Notes: generated by a model from the letters alone, not told the origin. A DNA stretch of 50,717 bases from Oscillospiraceae bacterium (GCA_015067785.1 SVLR01000015.1:1-50717); one strand, 5' to 3'. Numbered from the stretch's first letter, positions 22,980-30,830 are shown. Program-made: numbers and translations.

Positions 22980-24150
22980 AGTTACCTCCTAAGTGCTTAT
23001 AGATGTCCCAAAAAGCGGGATAAGATTTGGAAACACATTGAGCGTCCAGAATGGTTACAGGACCGTCCGCAATGGTTGCGCCGATGGCAGCAGCCATTGC
23101 TATACGGTGATCTTTTTGCGACTGGATCGTGCAGCTTTGGAATTTTCCGGGGTAGACAGTCAGCGTATCTTCGCTGGCTTCTGCACGAATGCCAAATGAT
23201 GAAAGCATGGAAAGCGTGGATGCGATCCGGTCGGATTCTTTCAGTCTCAGTCTTCGAACACCGGTAAATTTACCGCCGTTTCTTGCAGCAGCAACACTAA
23301 GGATGGGAACCAGGTCAGGAATGTCCGTAGCGTCAATATACAGTGGACCGTGTTCTGCAAGAATATCCTTGCAGATACGGTCACCCTGCGCTGAGTCCTG
23401 CCGGAGTCCGTCTATGGAAATGCTGCTACCTAATGCATTGGCGGCATAGAAAAACGCAGCATTGCTCCAATCCCCCTCCACAGACAGCTTCCCTGGAGAT
23501 TTCAAGGGCAGGGAAGGAGGTATATTTCCATTCGTGATATTCGCGCCAAAGCTGCAAAGTGCATCCTCCGTAAGACGGATATATGGCCCAGACTCTATCT
23601 TACCGGTGACGGTCAATGTGCAAGGCTCGTTGAGCAATACGAGTGCAAACAGCAGCCCAGAAATGAACTGACTGGAAACACCGCCGTCAATTTGATAGGC
23701 ACCGGGGCGGAGCTTTCCTGAACATCTGAGTATGTTTCTTTCGGGATGGGTGATTACACAGCCCATACGCTCCATCTCTTCTTTCAAGGGGGAAAGCGGG
23801 CGTTCAGGCAGTCGTCCGGCCATACGGAACTGTGCATTCACACCAAGTGCTCCGACAACCGGCAACATAAATCGAAGCGTGGATCCGCTTTCGCGGCAGT
23901 TCAAAACTGCTTGCTCAGGTGCGCTTAGGATGGGGATAACACGGTATCCTTCAGTCGTTTTGGTTATTTGTGCACCTAATGCATTCAGGCAATCAGCAGT
24001 TGCAGAAATATCTTCATTGATTTCAGGGCAGATAATTTCTGTAGGGCCATCTGCAAAAGCTGCACAGATAAGAAGCCGATGTGCTTGAGATTTAGATGGG
24101 ATGATCCGGACGGTACCGCTGAGCTTGCCCGGTTGGATGGTAATATCCAT
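22960..24150 (-). CDS. aroA: 3-phosphoshikimate 1-carboxyvinyltransferase (EPSP synthase)
   Basis: A 396-aa protein, a little shorter than E. coli AroA. SGTVRIIPSKSQAHRLLICAAFADG is the first shikimate-3-phosphate site, NCRESGSTLRFMLPVVGALG the second conserved segment (the class I LPG/NAGTAMRPL form is replaced by SGSTLRFMLP, closer to class II types), and RLKESDRIASTLSML and DHRIAMAAAIGA later ones. It transfers enolpyruvate from PEP, step 6. It starts one base after the aroB stop and overlaps aroC by 20 bases. Confidence 0.97.
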   Translation of the reverse strand: MDITIQPGKLSGTVRIIPSKSQAHRLLICAAFADGPTEIICPEINEDISATADCLNALGAQITKTTEGYRVIPILSAPEQAVLNCRESGSTLRFMLPVVGALGVNAQFRMAGRLPERPLSPLKEEMERMGCVITHPERNILRCSGKLRPGAYQIDGGVSSQFISGLLFALVLLNEPCTLTVTGKIESGPYIRLTEDALCSFGANITNGNIPPSLPLKSPGKLSVEGDWSNAAFFYAANALGSSISIDGLRQDSAQGDRICKDILAEHGPLYIDATDIPDLVPILSVAAARNGGKFTGVRRLRLKESDRIASTLSMLSSFGIRAEASEDTLTVYPGKFQSCTIQSQKDHRIAMAAAIGATIADGPVTILDAQCVSKSYPAFWDIYKHLGGNYEQHIR

Positions 24151-24151
24151 A

Positions 24152-25204
24152 TTATAAGCCTTTCTCTATAAAGGAAGATAATTCATTTACCGAAATGGGA
24201 TACAGGAAGCAATCGCCGATGCTGTGAGGTAAAACAAGCTGTATTGTATTTCCCGACCGCTTTTTGTCGGAAAGGGCACCGGATGCAAGCGCTGTTGCAG
24301 ACAGATCGGTGTGAACCGGCAAGGAAAATTGTTGCAATAATACGGAAATACCTTCGTACAAGTCTTGCCCGCAGAGGTTCAAATTTGCGCTTGCTTTTGC
24401 GATAACAGCCATACCGATCGCAACCGCACGGCCGTGGGAAACGGTAAAATTGCTGAGTTTTTCGATGCTGTGCCCAATGGTGTGCCCTAAGTTTAATTGC
24501 TGACGAATACCTCTGTCAAATTCGTCGGCACAGACAACATTGGCTTTGAGAGAGATGCAGCGGGAGATCACATATTCCCGGTCAAAGCTAAGACCGTTTT
24601 CAGTCAAGTGATGGAATAAGTCCTTGTCAAACAGAATGCCGTACTTGATCACTTCTGCGCAGCCATCAATAAAGACGGCTTCTGGCAGTGTATTAAGGGT
24701 CGAAATGTCACAAAGCACCAGTTCCGGCTGATAAAAGGCACCTGCCAGGTTCTTACCGGCAGGAAGGTCAATGGCTGTTTTGCCACCGACCGAGGAATCC
24801 ACCATGGCCAGCAGGGAAGTAGGAATTTGAACATAGGAGATACCACGCAGATAGGTGGCAGCAGCAAACCCGGTTATATCACCTACCACACCGCCACCAA
24901 GCGCGATCAGCATATCGCTTCGGGTGATCGCGTTTTCGGCAAGAAAGTTCAGAATAGAGATGTATTGCTCCGAATTTTTACTTTCCTCGCCTGCCGGGAG
25001 AACATAATAAGTGACAGTATATCCAGCATCTTGAAGAGACTGTACTGCTTGTGCGCCGTATATTGGCCATATATTGCTGTCACTGACAATTGCAACCTTA
25101 CAAGTTGGATGAACCTCAGTGATATATTCCCCTAACCTTGGCAGGAGGTGACTACAGATATGAACACAGTAGTGTTTGGATGCATTTACTGTAACGGTTC
25201 TCAT
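24152..25204 (-). CDS. aroB: 3-dehydroquinate synthase
   Basis: A 350-aa protein. LPAGEESKNSEQYISIL and LIALGGGVVGDITGFAAATYLRG form the NAD site, YVQIPTSLLAMVDSSVGGKTAIDL the conserved core, ECAEVIKYG-type (here GCAEVIKYG) and LNLGHTIGHSIE carry metal ligands. It cyclises DAHP to 3-dehydroquinate, step 2. Its ATG overlaps the tyrA stop by four bases. Confidence 0.98.
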   Translation of the reverse strand: MRTVTVNASKHYCVHICSHLLPRLGEYITEVHPTCKVAIVSDSNIWPIYGAQAVQSLQDAGYTVTYYVLPAGEESKNSEQYISILNFLAENAITRSDMLIALGGGVVGDITGFAAATYLRGISYVQIPTSLLAMVDSSVGGKTAIDLPAGKNLAGAFYQPELVLCDISTLNTLPEAVFIDGCAEVIKYGILFDKDLFHHLTENGLSFDREYVISRCISLKANVVCADEFDRGIRQQLNLGHTIGHSIEKLSNFTVSHGRAVAIGMAVIAKASANLNLCGQDLYEGISVLLQQFSLPVHTDLSATALASGALSDKKRSGNTIQLVLPHSIGDCFLYPISVNELSSFIEKGL

Positions 25205-26031
25205 CCGTCTACCTCCTCTTTTCTTCTGCGGCCTTCCTCCAATAGAGAAATCAAGGCATCTTCGTCACCGTGATCGATGGCATCCCGGTATTTTGAGAGA
25301 CTGTCAATGTAGATGCTCAGCTCAGAAAGTACATTTTCGCGATTGGATAAAAATAACTCTGCCCACATATTTGGATTGAGCCAGGCAACGCGGGTCAAAT
25401 CCTTGTAACTGCCGGCGGAGAAACCTTTATGTGCAGTTGCTGTGGGTGACTTAATGTAGGCGTTGCTTACGATGTGAGGCATCTGAGAAGTAAAGGCGAT
25501 CATCTTGTCGTGCTCCCTGGCGGTGGTAACGGAAAAGCTTCCAAACCCACAGGGGGCGAGCGCATTTTTTATGCGGCTCAGAAGCTCCGGATCATCGTAG
25601 CGGGGCGGTACAAGGACCATTGGCGCACCCTGAAACAAATTAGACCGGCTATACTTAAAGCCTGAAAAATGGGAGCCTGCCATGGGGTGACCGCCTACAA
25701 AGGTAAAACCGTAGCGGTCGGCCAAGGGGAAACCCCGGCTGCATATTGTCTCCTTTACACCGCAGCAGTCAATCACGAGTGCATCCGGACAGATAAGGCA
25801 TGCGTTTTCTTCCAGCCAGGCGATAGAACCGCCAGTGAAAATCGCCAGAAGTATCAGATCACAGTTCGTGATGTTTTCGTCTGTTAAAGGATGGTGAACT
25901 ACACCTGCAAGTGTTGCAAAATCCAAAATGGAGGGATCTTTTTCGGCAGCAAAGACAGTGTGCCCCGCTTTCGCGTATGCCCGTGCAAGAGAACCGCCGA
26001 TCAGACCGAGACCGAGAATACCGACATTCAT
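25201..26031 (-). CDS. tyrA: Prephenate dehydrogenase
   Basis: A 276-aa enzyme that opens NVGILGLGLIGGSLARAYAKAG, a classic GxGxxG NAD(P) fold. FVGGHPMAGSHFSGFKYS contains the active-site His, and TSQMPHIVSNAY and FKDLTRVAWLNPNMW-like (here YKDLTRVAWLNPNMW) complete the family pattern. It has no ACT domain, so Tyr feedback must act elsewhere, for example through operon attenuation. It produces 4-hydroxyphenylpyruvate for Tyr. It overlaps aroF and aroB by four bases each. Confidence 0.96.
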   Translation of the reverse strand: MNVGILGLGLIGGSLARAYAKAGHTVFAAEKDPSILDFATLAGVVHHPLTDENITNCDLILLAIFTGGSIAWLEENACLICPDALVIDCCGVKETICSRGFPLADRYGFTFVGGHPMAGSHFSGFKYSRSNLFQGAPMVLVPPRYDDPELLSRIKNALAPCGFGSFSVTTAREHDKMIAFTSQMPHIVSNAYIKSPTATAHKGFSAGSYKDLTRVAWLNPNMWAELFLSNRENVLSELSIYIDSLSKYRDAIDHGDEDALISLLEEGRRRKEEVDG

Positions 26032-27029
26032 AAGATTACCTCGCGAATTTTGCGGACACGGCGGTTCACTTCGTCGAATTGTGCCGGAGTCAGGGACTGT
26101 GCCCCGTCACAGAGAGCGCAGGCGGGGTTATTGTGGACCTCAACCATAATTCCGTCAGCTCCTGCTGCAGCGGCTGCGGCGGCCATAGAGGAAACAAGCG
26201 CAGCACGACCGGTAGCGTGACTAGGGTCAACAATGACCGGCAGGTGGGTCAGCTCGTGAAGGACCGGGATCGCAGAAAGATCGAGAGTATTTCTCGTGTA
26301 GGTTTCATAGGTGCGGATACCGCGCTCACAGAGGATGATGTTCTCGTTGCCTTCGCTCATAATATACTCCGCGCTCATCAGTAGTTCCTGAAGGGTATTG
26401 GCGAGACCTCGCTTGAGAAGGATGGGCTTCTTCGTTTTACCTAATTCCTGCAAAAGATCAAAATTCTGCATATTTCTTGCACCAACCTGAATTATGTCCA
26501 CATCTTCAAATAGGTCAATGGTCCGGATGTTCATAATTTCAGTGATGATAGGAAGTCCGGTTGCTTTCTTTGCCTCTAGCAGGAGTCGGATGCCTTCATC
26601 CTTCAGACCTTGGAATGCGTATGGGGAGGTGCGGGGCTTAAAAGCACCACCGCGGAGAATATCTGCTCCGGAATTCTTAACAGCAGTTGCAACTTCAACA
26701 ATTTGGTCCAGGGATTCTACTGAGCAGGGACCGGCGATCATAGCGAAATGGCCACCGCCTATGCGGACATTTCCAACCTCTACTACGGTATCCGTTGGAT
26801 GGAATTTACGGTTTGCCTGCTTAAAGGGCTCGGAGATCCGCTTTACGCTGGAGACGATCTCCAAACTATTGAGAAGCTCAATATCGACGCGGCTGGTGTC
26901 ACCAACAAGACCGAGGATTGTGACCTCTTTACCTTCGGAAATATGGACATCCATACCCATATTTTTGAGCCAGCTTACCAAATGCTCGGTCTGCTGCGGG
27001 GTGGTGCCGTGTTTGAGTACTGCAATCAT
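26028..27029 (-). CDS. aroF: 3-deoxy-7-phosphoheptulonate (DAHP) synthase, type I-beta
   Basis: The start at 27029 has AGGAG nine bases upstream; upstream in-frame codons would run into the attenuator. The 333-aa protein has an N-terminal ferredoxin-like domain (residues about 1-70, MIAVLKHGTTPQQTEHLVSWLK) typical of the AroF/AroG(I-beta) subgroup, then the barrel: FAMIAGPCSVES, ILRGGAFKPRTSPYAFQGL, IIQVGARNMQNFDLL, PILLKRGLANTLQE and PVIVDPSHATG. It condenses PEP and erythrose-4-phosphate, the entry step of the pathway. The N-terminal domain mediates Phe/Tyr inhibition in relatives. It is the first gene after the leader-peptide attenuator. Confidence 0.97.
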   Translation of the reverse strand: MIAVLKHGTTPQQTEHLVSWLKNMGMDVHISEGKEVTILGLVGDTSRVDIELLNSLEIVSSVKRISEPFKQANRKFHPTDTVVEVGNVRIGGGHFAMIAGPCSVESLDQIVEVATAVKNSGADILRGGAFKPRTSPYAFQGLKDEGIRLLLEAKKATGLPIITEIMNIRTIDLFEDVDIIQVGARNMQNFDLLQELGKTKKPILLKRGLANTLQELLMSAEYIMSEGNENIILCERGIRTYETYTRNTLDLSAIPVLHELTHLPVIVDPSHATGRAALVSSMAAAAAAAGADGIMVEVHNNPACALCDGAQSLTPAQFDEVNRRVRKIREVIL

Positions 27030-27042
27030 ATAATCAACTCCT

Positions 27043-27078
27043 AAAAAAATAAGCTGCACAGCTTAGCGTCTGTGCAGC
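27043..27078 (-). terminator. Attenuator terminator of the aromatic operon (hairpin 3:4)
   Basis: On the minus strand GCTGCACAG (27078-27070), loop ACGCTAAG, CTGTGCAGC (27061-27053), then TTATTTTTTT to 27043. The nine-base stem is perfect. It ends 13 bases before the aroF start, with the ribosome site AGGAG placed just after the T-run, so terminated transcripts would lack aroF. Confidence 0.92.
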
Positions 27079-27176
27079 ACCTGAAAATAATGGCAAAATT
27101 CTAAAATTCCGGGCAACACAAAGCGCTATTACTTTTTGCGATAAAAGTAATAGTATCCAAAATAAAACTGTGTTGC
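27053..27176 (-). promoter_or_regulatory. Ribosome-mediated attenuator with competing RNA segments
   Basis: Four segments are visible on the minus strand. Segment 1, GCAACACA (27176-27169), lies in the leader codons just before the Phe/Tyr run. Segment 2, TGTGTTGC (27120-27113), is its exact complement. Segment 3, GCTGCACA (27078-27071), can also pair with segment 2 (six Watson-Crick pairs, one G-U, one mismatch). Segment 4, TGTGCAGC (27060-27053), pairs with segment 3 to form the terminator. A ribosome stalled on Tyr or Phe codons would cover segment 1, free segment 2 for 2:3 pairing and prevent the terminator. With enough Phe and Tyr the ribosome finishes, 1:2 can form and 3:4 terminates. 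Confidence 0.85.
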
Positions 27177-27194
27177 AACGGATTTTGTAGACAT
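27129..27194 (-). CDS. Phe/Tyr-rich leader peptide of the aromatic operon
   Basis: ATG at 27194 follows CAGGAGAAGGTCAA, a strong ribosome site. The 21-residue peptide begins MSTKSVATQ, continues with FYFGYYYFY (three Phe, five Tyr) and ends RKK before TAA (27131-27129). Eight aromatic codons in nine is far beyond chance and places the translating ribosome exactly where it can control the RNA switch. There is no Trp codon, which fits an operon that contains tyrA and pheA but no trp genes. The position between a consensus promoter and an intrinsic terminator is that of classical attenuation leaders (compare pheA, his and trp leaders in enteric bacteria). Confidence 0.92.
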   Translation of the reverse strand: MSTKSVATQFYFGYYYFYRKK

Positions 27195-27224
27195 TTGACC
27201 TTCTCCTGCGGATAAGATGGTGTG

Positions 27225-27253
27225 ATTATATCACCGCAAAAACAGTTTTGCAA
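27225..27253 (-). promoter_or_regulatory. Promoter of the aromatic operon
   Basis: On the minus strand TTGCAA (27253-27248) and a perfect TATAAT (27230-27225) are 17 bases apart, with the leader peptide start about 30 bases downstream of the -10 box. Confidence 0.85.
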
Positions 27254-27281
27254 TAGTTATTTTTCTTTTTATCGATATATT

Positions 27282-28130
27282 TTACTCTTTTTTTACAGTA
27301 AGACTGTCGTACTCCTCCAATGCAGAAAGCAGTTCTGCCGGAGTTGAAAAACGCATTTCCGGTACAGTCGCGCAAGCAGACAGTATAATCGCAGAGATTC
27401 CTCTGTCCGCATTTGCCGGCGGGTCACTTAGCTTGTCCGGTAGTCTGCCGTGATGTAATGCCTGATATAACACGGCGCCTATGCTATAGACATCTGCGTT
27501 TGGACTGACCTTAGAAAAGCAGTCACGGCATTCCGGCGGAAAATATGCTGTATTATACCCGCCTGGCATAGGGCAATAGGGGAGTGTTGAAAGGGGGAGA
27601 AAGCCAATATCTCCAATTTGGAAGTGACCTTTATTGGTTAAATAGATATTTTCCGGCTTAATACCGGCATATAAAAATCCTGCCTCCCGACATTGCAGTG
27701 CGCCGCGGCAAAGCGTGATTCCCAGTTCTATGGCAGCGTCTACTGTCAAGTCGTGTCTTGAGAAGGCGGTTGCTAATGTCAGTCTATAAGGATAGAGCAG
27801 GCATACGTCACAGCCGATGTCTGCTCGTTTTGCAGTTTGGCAGTTGGAGATGTGAGAGAAATATTTGCTGTGAGAAAGGGCATTCAGGATCGCTGCCTGA
27901 CGGCATATTTCCCGCGCACAGTCCATGTAGTATTTGTCCACATTCTCCAAATCCGGGTAAGCACCGGATAGTAAGAGTGCATCAGTCAGATTTGCCTTTA
28001 ATGGGATGGATATTACCTTTGCAACATACTTTTCGCCGGTTTCTTTATCTGTTGCCCGATAACAGCAGGTTCCACAGCGAGTGATGGATGGCTCGGCAAG
28101 GGTATAATTTTCTAAAAACTGTATTGACAA
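27282..28130 (-). CDS. Protein-kinase-like protein lacking the catalytic aspartate (predicted pseudokinase)
   Basis: The start is taken as TTG at 28130 because AAAGGAGG lies eight bases before it and the kinase fold begins right after; the open frame extends up to 28280 without any ribosome site. The 282-aa product has the glycine-loop region (ITRCGTCCYRATD), a VAVK-type Lys in KYVAKVISI (about residue 38), a C-helix region with CAREICRQAAIL, then YAGIKPENIYL in place of HRDxKPEN: the proton-accepting Asp is Gly (about 156). DFG is DIG. DVYSIGAVLYQALHHGRLP is the conserved helix F region. Phosphotransfer is therefore probably lost or weak; ATP binding may remain. No extracellular sensor domain is present. 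It is divergent from a zinc-ribbon/Big2 surface protein. Confidence 0.8.
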   Translation of the reverse strand: MSIQFLENYTLAEPSITRCGTCCYRATDKETGEKYVAKVISIPLKANLTDALLLSGAYPDLENVDKYYMDCAREICRQAAILNALSHSKYFSHISNCQTAKRADIGCDVCLLYPYRLTLATAFSRHDLTVDAAIELGITLCRGALQCREAGFLYAGIKPENIYLTNKGHFQIGDIGFLPLSTLPYCPMPGGYNTAYFPPECRDCFSKVSPNADVYSIGAVLYQALHHGRLPDKLSDPPANADRGISAIILSACATVPEMRFSTPAELLSALEEYDSLTVKKE

Positions 28131-28310
28131 TTCTTCTTCCTCCTTTTGTCGTATATGCACATAGTAGGCTTTATATAGGGAAAATTCCATTGAATCGTGT
28201 TGCCTGCTGTATTTATTGGAAGGTTGAAGATATTGTGCTTTCGGAATAAGGACACCACGAGACAGCCGCAGTATCATCATAAAATTCTATAAAATATTTT
28301 CTAAAAACAG

Positions 28311-28339
28311 TTGTATTCATTTGTAATTGATGTTATAAT
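28311..28339 (+). promoter_or_regulatory. Promoter of the zinc-ribbon/Big2 protein gene
   Basis: TTGTAT (28311-28316) and TATAAT (28334-28339) with 17 bases between them, 32 bases upstream of the ATG at 28371. Confidence 0.7.
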
Positions 28340-28370
28340 GTAAAAAATAAAACGAAAGTGGGGTAATTCA

Positions 28371-29546
28371 ATGAGTAAAATCGTTTGTGATGTTTGTGGA
28401 GCCGCATATCCTGAAACATCCTCCCGTTGTCCTGTATGCGGAAGTGTTCGCTATAATACGCCTGAAGCTGAGACGGATACGACTGTTACACCTCGTGCTG
28501 AGCGTGAAGAGCGTCCTGCTCCCAGCCGTAAGCCCAGCACACAGAGATCCAGAAAGAGCAGCAAGAAGAACGGACCCAATGTTAAGCTCATTGCGATCAT
28601 TGCAGCCGTTGTTGTCCTTGGCGTAGTGCTTGTTGCACTGCTCCTGTCCAATCCCGGGAGTGATACGCCCGATCCCACAGTTCCGCCTACGCTTCCTCCC
28701 ACAGAGCCTCCCACGAATCCTAATGTGCCCTGCACAGGTATCACCCTGTCTGATACTACCGTTGTGTTTGATACCGTTAGTGCAACTAAGCAGCTGTCCG
28801 CTGTTTGCGCACCTGCCGATACCACCGATCGGCTGGTCTTTACCACCAGCGATCCTACGGTCGTCACAGTTGACGAGGTCGGTGAATTGGTTGCGATCGG
28901 TCCTGGTAATGCCACTATTACTGTAATCTGTGGTGATATTACTGCTACCTGTGAGGTCCAGTGCACAATGCAGCCTGAGACTGAGCCTCCCACGGAGCCT
29001 GACGCCTCCATCAGCCTGAACCGCGAAGATTTTACCCTCTTTGCTGCAGGTGAAAAGTGGAAGGTTTATAATGGCACCATTGATGTAAGCCTTGTGACCT
29101 TCACTTCTTCCAACGACTCCGTTGTTACTTTTATCAATGGCATTGCCACAGCAGTTGCTCCCGGTACAGCCACCATCTATGCAGAGTACGAGGGTCAGAA
29201 GCTTGCGTGCATCGTTCGCTGCAGCTTCAAAGCCTCCAGCGGCGGCAATGGCGGTGTGGAAGAGGATAACGGCAATGTTAGCTCCGGTAAGTACACACTT
29301 TGGAACACCTACGGTCCTGAGGATGATCACGATCTGACCATTAAGGTCGGCGAGAATGTCAATCTCTACCTGAAGGATGCTGATGGCACCAAGATCACCG
29401 TAGAGTGGGCTGCCGATAAGGAAGACATTGTTACCATCGACGGTATCAAGGTCACCGGTGCAGCAGCAGGCAGAGTCGTACTCACCGCGACCCACGACGG
29501 CGAAGAGTTTAGATGCGTTGTTCGTATTTCCGCTCCTGCACAATAA
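28371..29546 (+). CDS. Zinc-ribbon, single-pass membrane protein with extracellular Big2-like repeats
   Basis: The 391-aa product starts MSKIVCDVCGAAYPETSSRCPVCG, a four-Cys zinc ribbon (CxxC...CxxC) inside the cell. A basic linker (KPSTQRSRKSSKKNG) precedes one transmembrane helix (about 67-92, LIAIIAAVVVLGVVLVALLL), then a Pro/Thr spacer (TVPPTLPPTEPPTNP). Outside follow three repeats of bacterial Ig-like type 2 pattern (about 123-205, 218-290 and 310-390), each ending in a strand like GNATITVICGD, GTATIYAEYEG or GRVVLTATHDGEEF. Such domains bind carbohydrate or protein surfaces. The mixture of intracellular zinc ribbon and extracellular Ig folds suggests a surface sensor or scaffold. It is divergent from the pseudokinase gene, which may act with it. 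Confidence 0.82.
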   Translation: MSKIVCDVCGAAYPETSSRCPVCGSVRYNTPEAETDTTVTPRAEREERPAPSRKPSTQRSRKSSKKNGPNVKLIAIIAAVVVLGVVLVALLLSNPGSDTPDPTVPPTLPPTEPPTNPNVPCTGITLSDTTVVFDTVSATKQLSAVCAPADTTDRLVFTTSDPTVVTVDEVGELVAIGPGNATITVICGDITATCEVQCTMQPETEPPTEPDASISLNREDFTLFAAGEKWKVYNGTIDVSLVTFTSSNDSVVTFINGIATAVAPGTATIYAEYEGQKLACIVRCSFKASSGGNGGVEEDNGNVSSGKYTLWNTYGPEDDHDLTIKVGENVNLYLKDADGTKITVEWAADKEDIVTIDGIKVTGAAAGRVVLTATHDGEEFRCVVRISAPAQ

Positions 29547-29556
29547 TCTTATTAAT

Positions 29557-29590
29557 ATGCGGCAGTACTGCAAATGCAGTACTGCCGCAT
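29557..29590. terminator. Perfect 16-bp palindromic hairpin between convergent genes
   Basis: ATGCGGCAGTACTGCA (29557-29572), AA, TGCAGTACTGCCGCAT (29575-29590). It lies ten bases after the Big2 gene and five before the end of the DUF378 gene. Neither side has a proper T-run, so it may be a bidirectional end-stabilising hairpin rather than a standard terminator. Confidence 0.65.
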
Positions 29591-29595
29591 TGTGC

Positions 29596-29799
29596 TTAGT
29601 GCGCCTCTTGCATAAAATCTTTTCTGAAGAAAGAGGTAATACACCAAAGACCTGCAAGTGCAATTACTGTGTAGATAATGCGCGCAAGCAGCGCCCCAGT
29701 GCCACCAAAGAGCCACGCTACCAGATCAAACTGGAAGAGACCAACGAGACCCCAATTAAGAGAACCGATGATTGAAAGGATCAATGCCAATGTGTCCAT
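29596..29799 (-). CDS. DUF378 family small membrane protein
   Basis: The start at 29799 has GGAGG eight bases upstream; a further in-frame ATG at 29820 lies before the ribosome site. The 67-aa product, with LALILSIIGSLNWGLVGLFQFDLVAWLFGG and a second helix LLARIIYTVIALAGLWCIT, matches the DUF378 (YuzA-type) family: two transmembrane helices with the NWGLVG motif. The function is unknown. It stands alone between the Big2 gene and ispE. Confidence 0.88.
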   Translation of the reverse strand: MDTLALILSIIGSLNWGLVGLFQFDLVAWLFGGTGALLARIIYTVIALAGLWCITSFFRKDFMQEAH

Positions 29800-29861
29800 A
29801 CTTTCGCCTCCATTTTTCATTTGGATAGGCTTAGTATGTCTTTGATTGCTGAGAATATGCG

Positions 29862-29890
29862 TTGAAAAATCGAAATTCTTCTGCTATAAT
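29862..29890 (+). promoter_or_regulatory. Promoter of ispE
   Basis: TTGAAA (29862-29867) and TATAAT (29885-29890), 17 bases apart, 26 bases before the ispE ATG. Confidence 0.8.
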
Positions 29891-29916
29891 AGAGAAAAAT
29901 AGTGACGGAGGCAGTT

Positions 29917-30777
29917 ATGACAACACTATATGAAAGCGCATTTGCAAAAGTTAATTTGACACTGGATGTGCTGGGAAAGCGTGATGATGGATATCACGAC
30001 ATTCGCAGCATCATGCAGACGATTTCTATTCGGGATGATATCGAGTTGGACATTGGCACTGGTGAGCCCTGGCGGCTTCTGTGCGATAAGGAAGGAATTC
30101 CGACAGATGCCCGCAATTTGGCTTGGAAGGCAGCAAGGGTCTTTTTTGATGCAGTAAAAAATGACCCGAACGGTCTTGAAATACGCATTGTTAAGAGAAT
30201 TCCCTCTGAAGCCGGACTTGGCGGTGGCAGTGCAGATGCTGCTGCTGTCCTCCGGGCCCTAAACCGTCATTACGGTTATCCCTTCTCGATCTTGGCGTTG
30301 GCAGAGCTCGGTGCTTTGGTTGGTAGCGATGTTCCATTCTGCACCATTTGCGGAACAGCAATGGCAGAGGGGCGGGGCGAGCGCTTGCGCAAGCTGCCGG
30401 ATATGCCGGAGGATTGCTGCTTTGTTATCTGTAAGCCTGACTTTTCTTCTTCCACGTCGGAGCTATACAGAAAGATCGATGAGAAGGTCATCGCCCGCCG
30501 TCCTGATCAGCAGGCAATGGAAAGCGCGCTGCTGGCCGGTGATCTTGGGAAGATCGCTGACAACCTTTGTAATGTTTTCGATCCGATCGTGACAGAGGAT
30601 CACTTAGAGGTCAACTACATTAAGTCCATTTTTAACAGCTACGGCGCAGTCGGCTACCAGATGACTGGCTCTGGCTCTGCGGTTTTTGCGATCGTGGAGA
30701 GCTTTGAATATGCGGCGGTTATCTGCAATATGCTTCGCGAGAACTATCCTCAGGTGTATATCGCAAAACCTGTATAA
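29917..30777 (+). CDS. ispE: 4-diphosphocytidyl-2-C-methyl-D-erythritol kinase
   Basis: The ATG at 29917 follows GGAGGCAGTT. The 286-aa GHMP kinase begins ESAFAKVNLTLDVLGKRDDGYHDIRSIMQTI, the typical IspE opening, and has the ATP-binding loop PSEAGLGGGSADAAAVLRALN, the GSDVPF motif, and MTGSGSAVFAI near the C-terminus. It phosphorylates CDP-methylerythritol in the non-mevalonate isoprenoid pathway. It ends just before a terminator whose T-run abuts spoIIR. Confidence 0.97.
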   Translation: MTTLYESAFAKVNLTLDVLGKRDDGYHDIRSIMQTISIRDDIELDIGTGEPWRLLCDKEGIPTDARNLAWKAARVFFDAVKNDPNGLEIRIVKRIPSEAGLGGGSADAAAVLRALNRHYGYPFSILALAELGALVGSDVPFCTICGTAMAEGRGERLRKLPDMPEDCCFVICKPDFSSSTSELYRKIDEKVIARRPDQQAMESALLAGDLGKIADNLCNVFDPIVTEDHLEVNYIKSIFNSYGAVGYQMTGSGSAVFAIVESFEYAAVICNMLRENYPQVYIAKPV

Positions 30778-30789
30778 ATCTTCCAATTT

Positions 30790-30830
30790 CCGTCTATACT
30801 GGAGTTATTTCAGTATGGACGGTGTTTTTT
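30790..30830 (+). terminator. Terminator-like hairpin abutting the spoIIR start codon
   Basis: CCGTCTATACTG (30790-30801) pairs with CAGTATGGACGG (30811-30822) with one wobble, followed by TGTTTTTT ending at 30830. The ATG of spoIIR is the next base. The only possible SD (GGACGG) is inside the right arm. Confidence 0.8.

Noticed and set aside
28368..29663. Minus-strand 431-codon frame opposite the zinc-ribbon/Big2 gene
   Set aside because: It is a by-product of the repetitive codon use of the Big2 protein; it crosses the hairpin at 29557 and the DUF378 gene and shows no domain.
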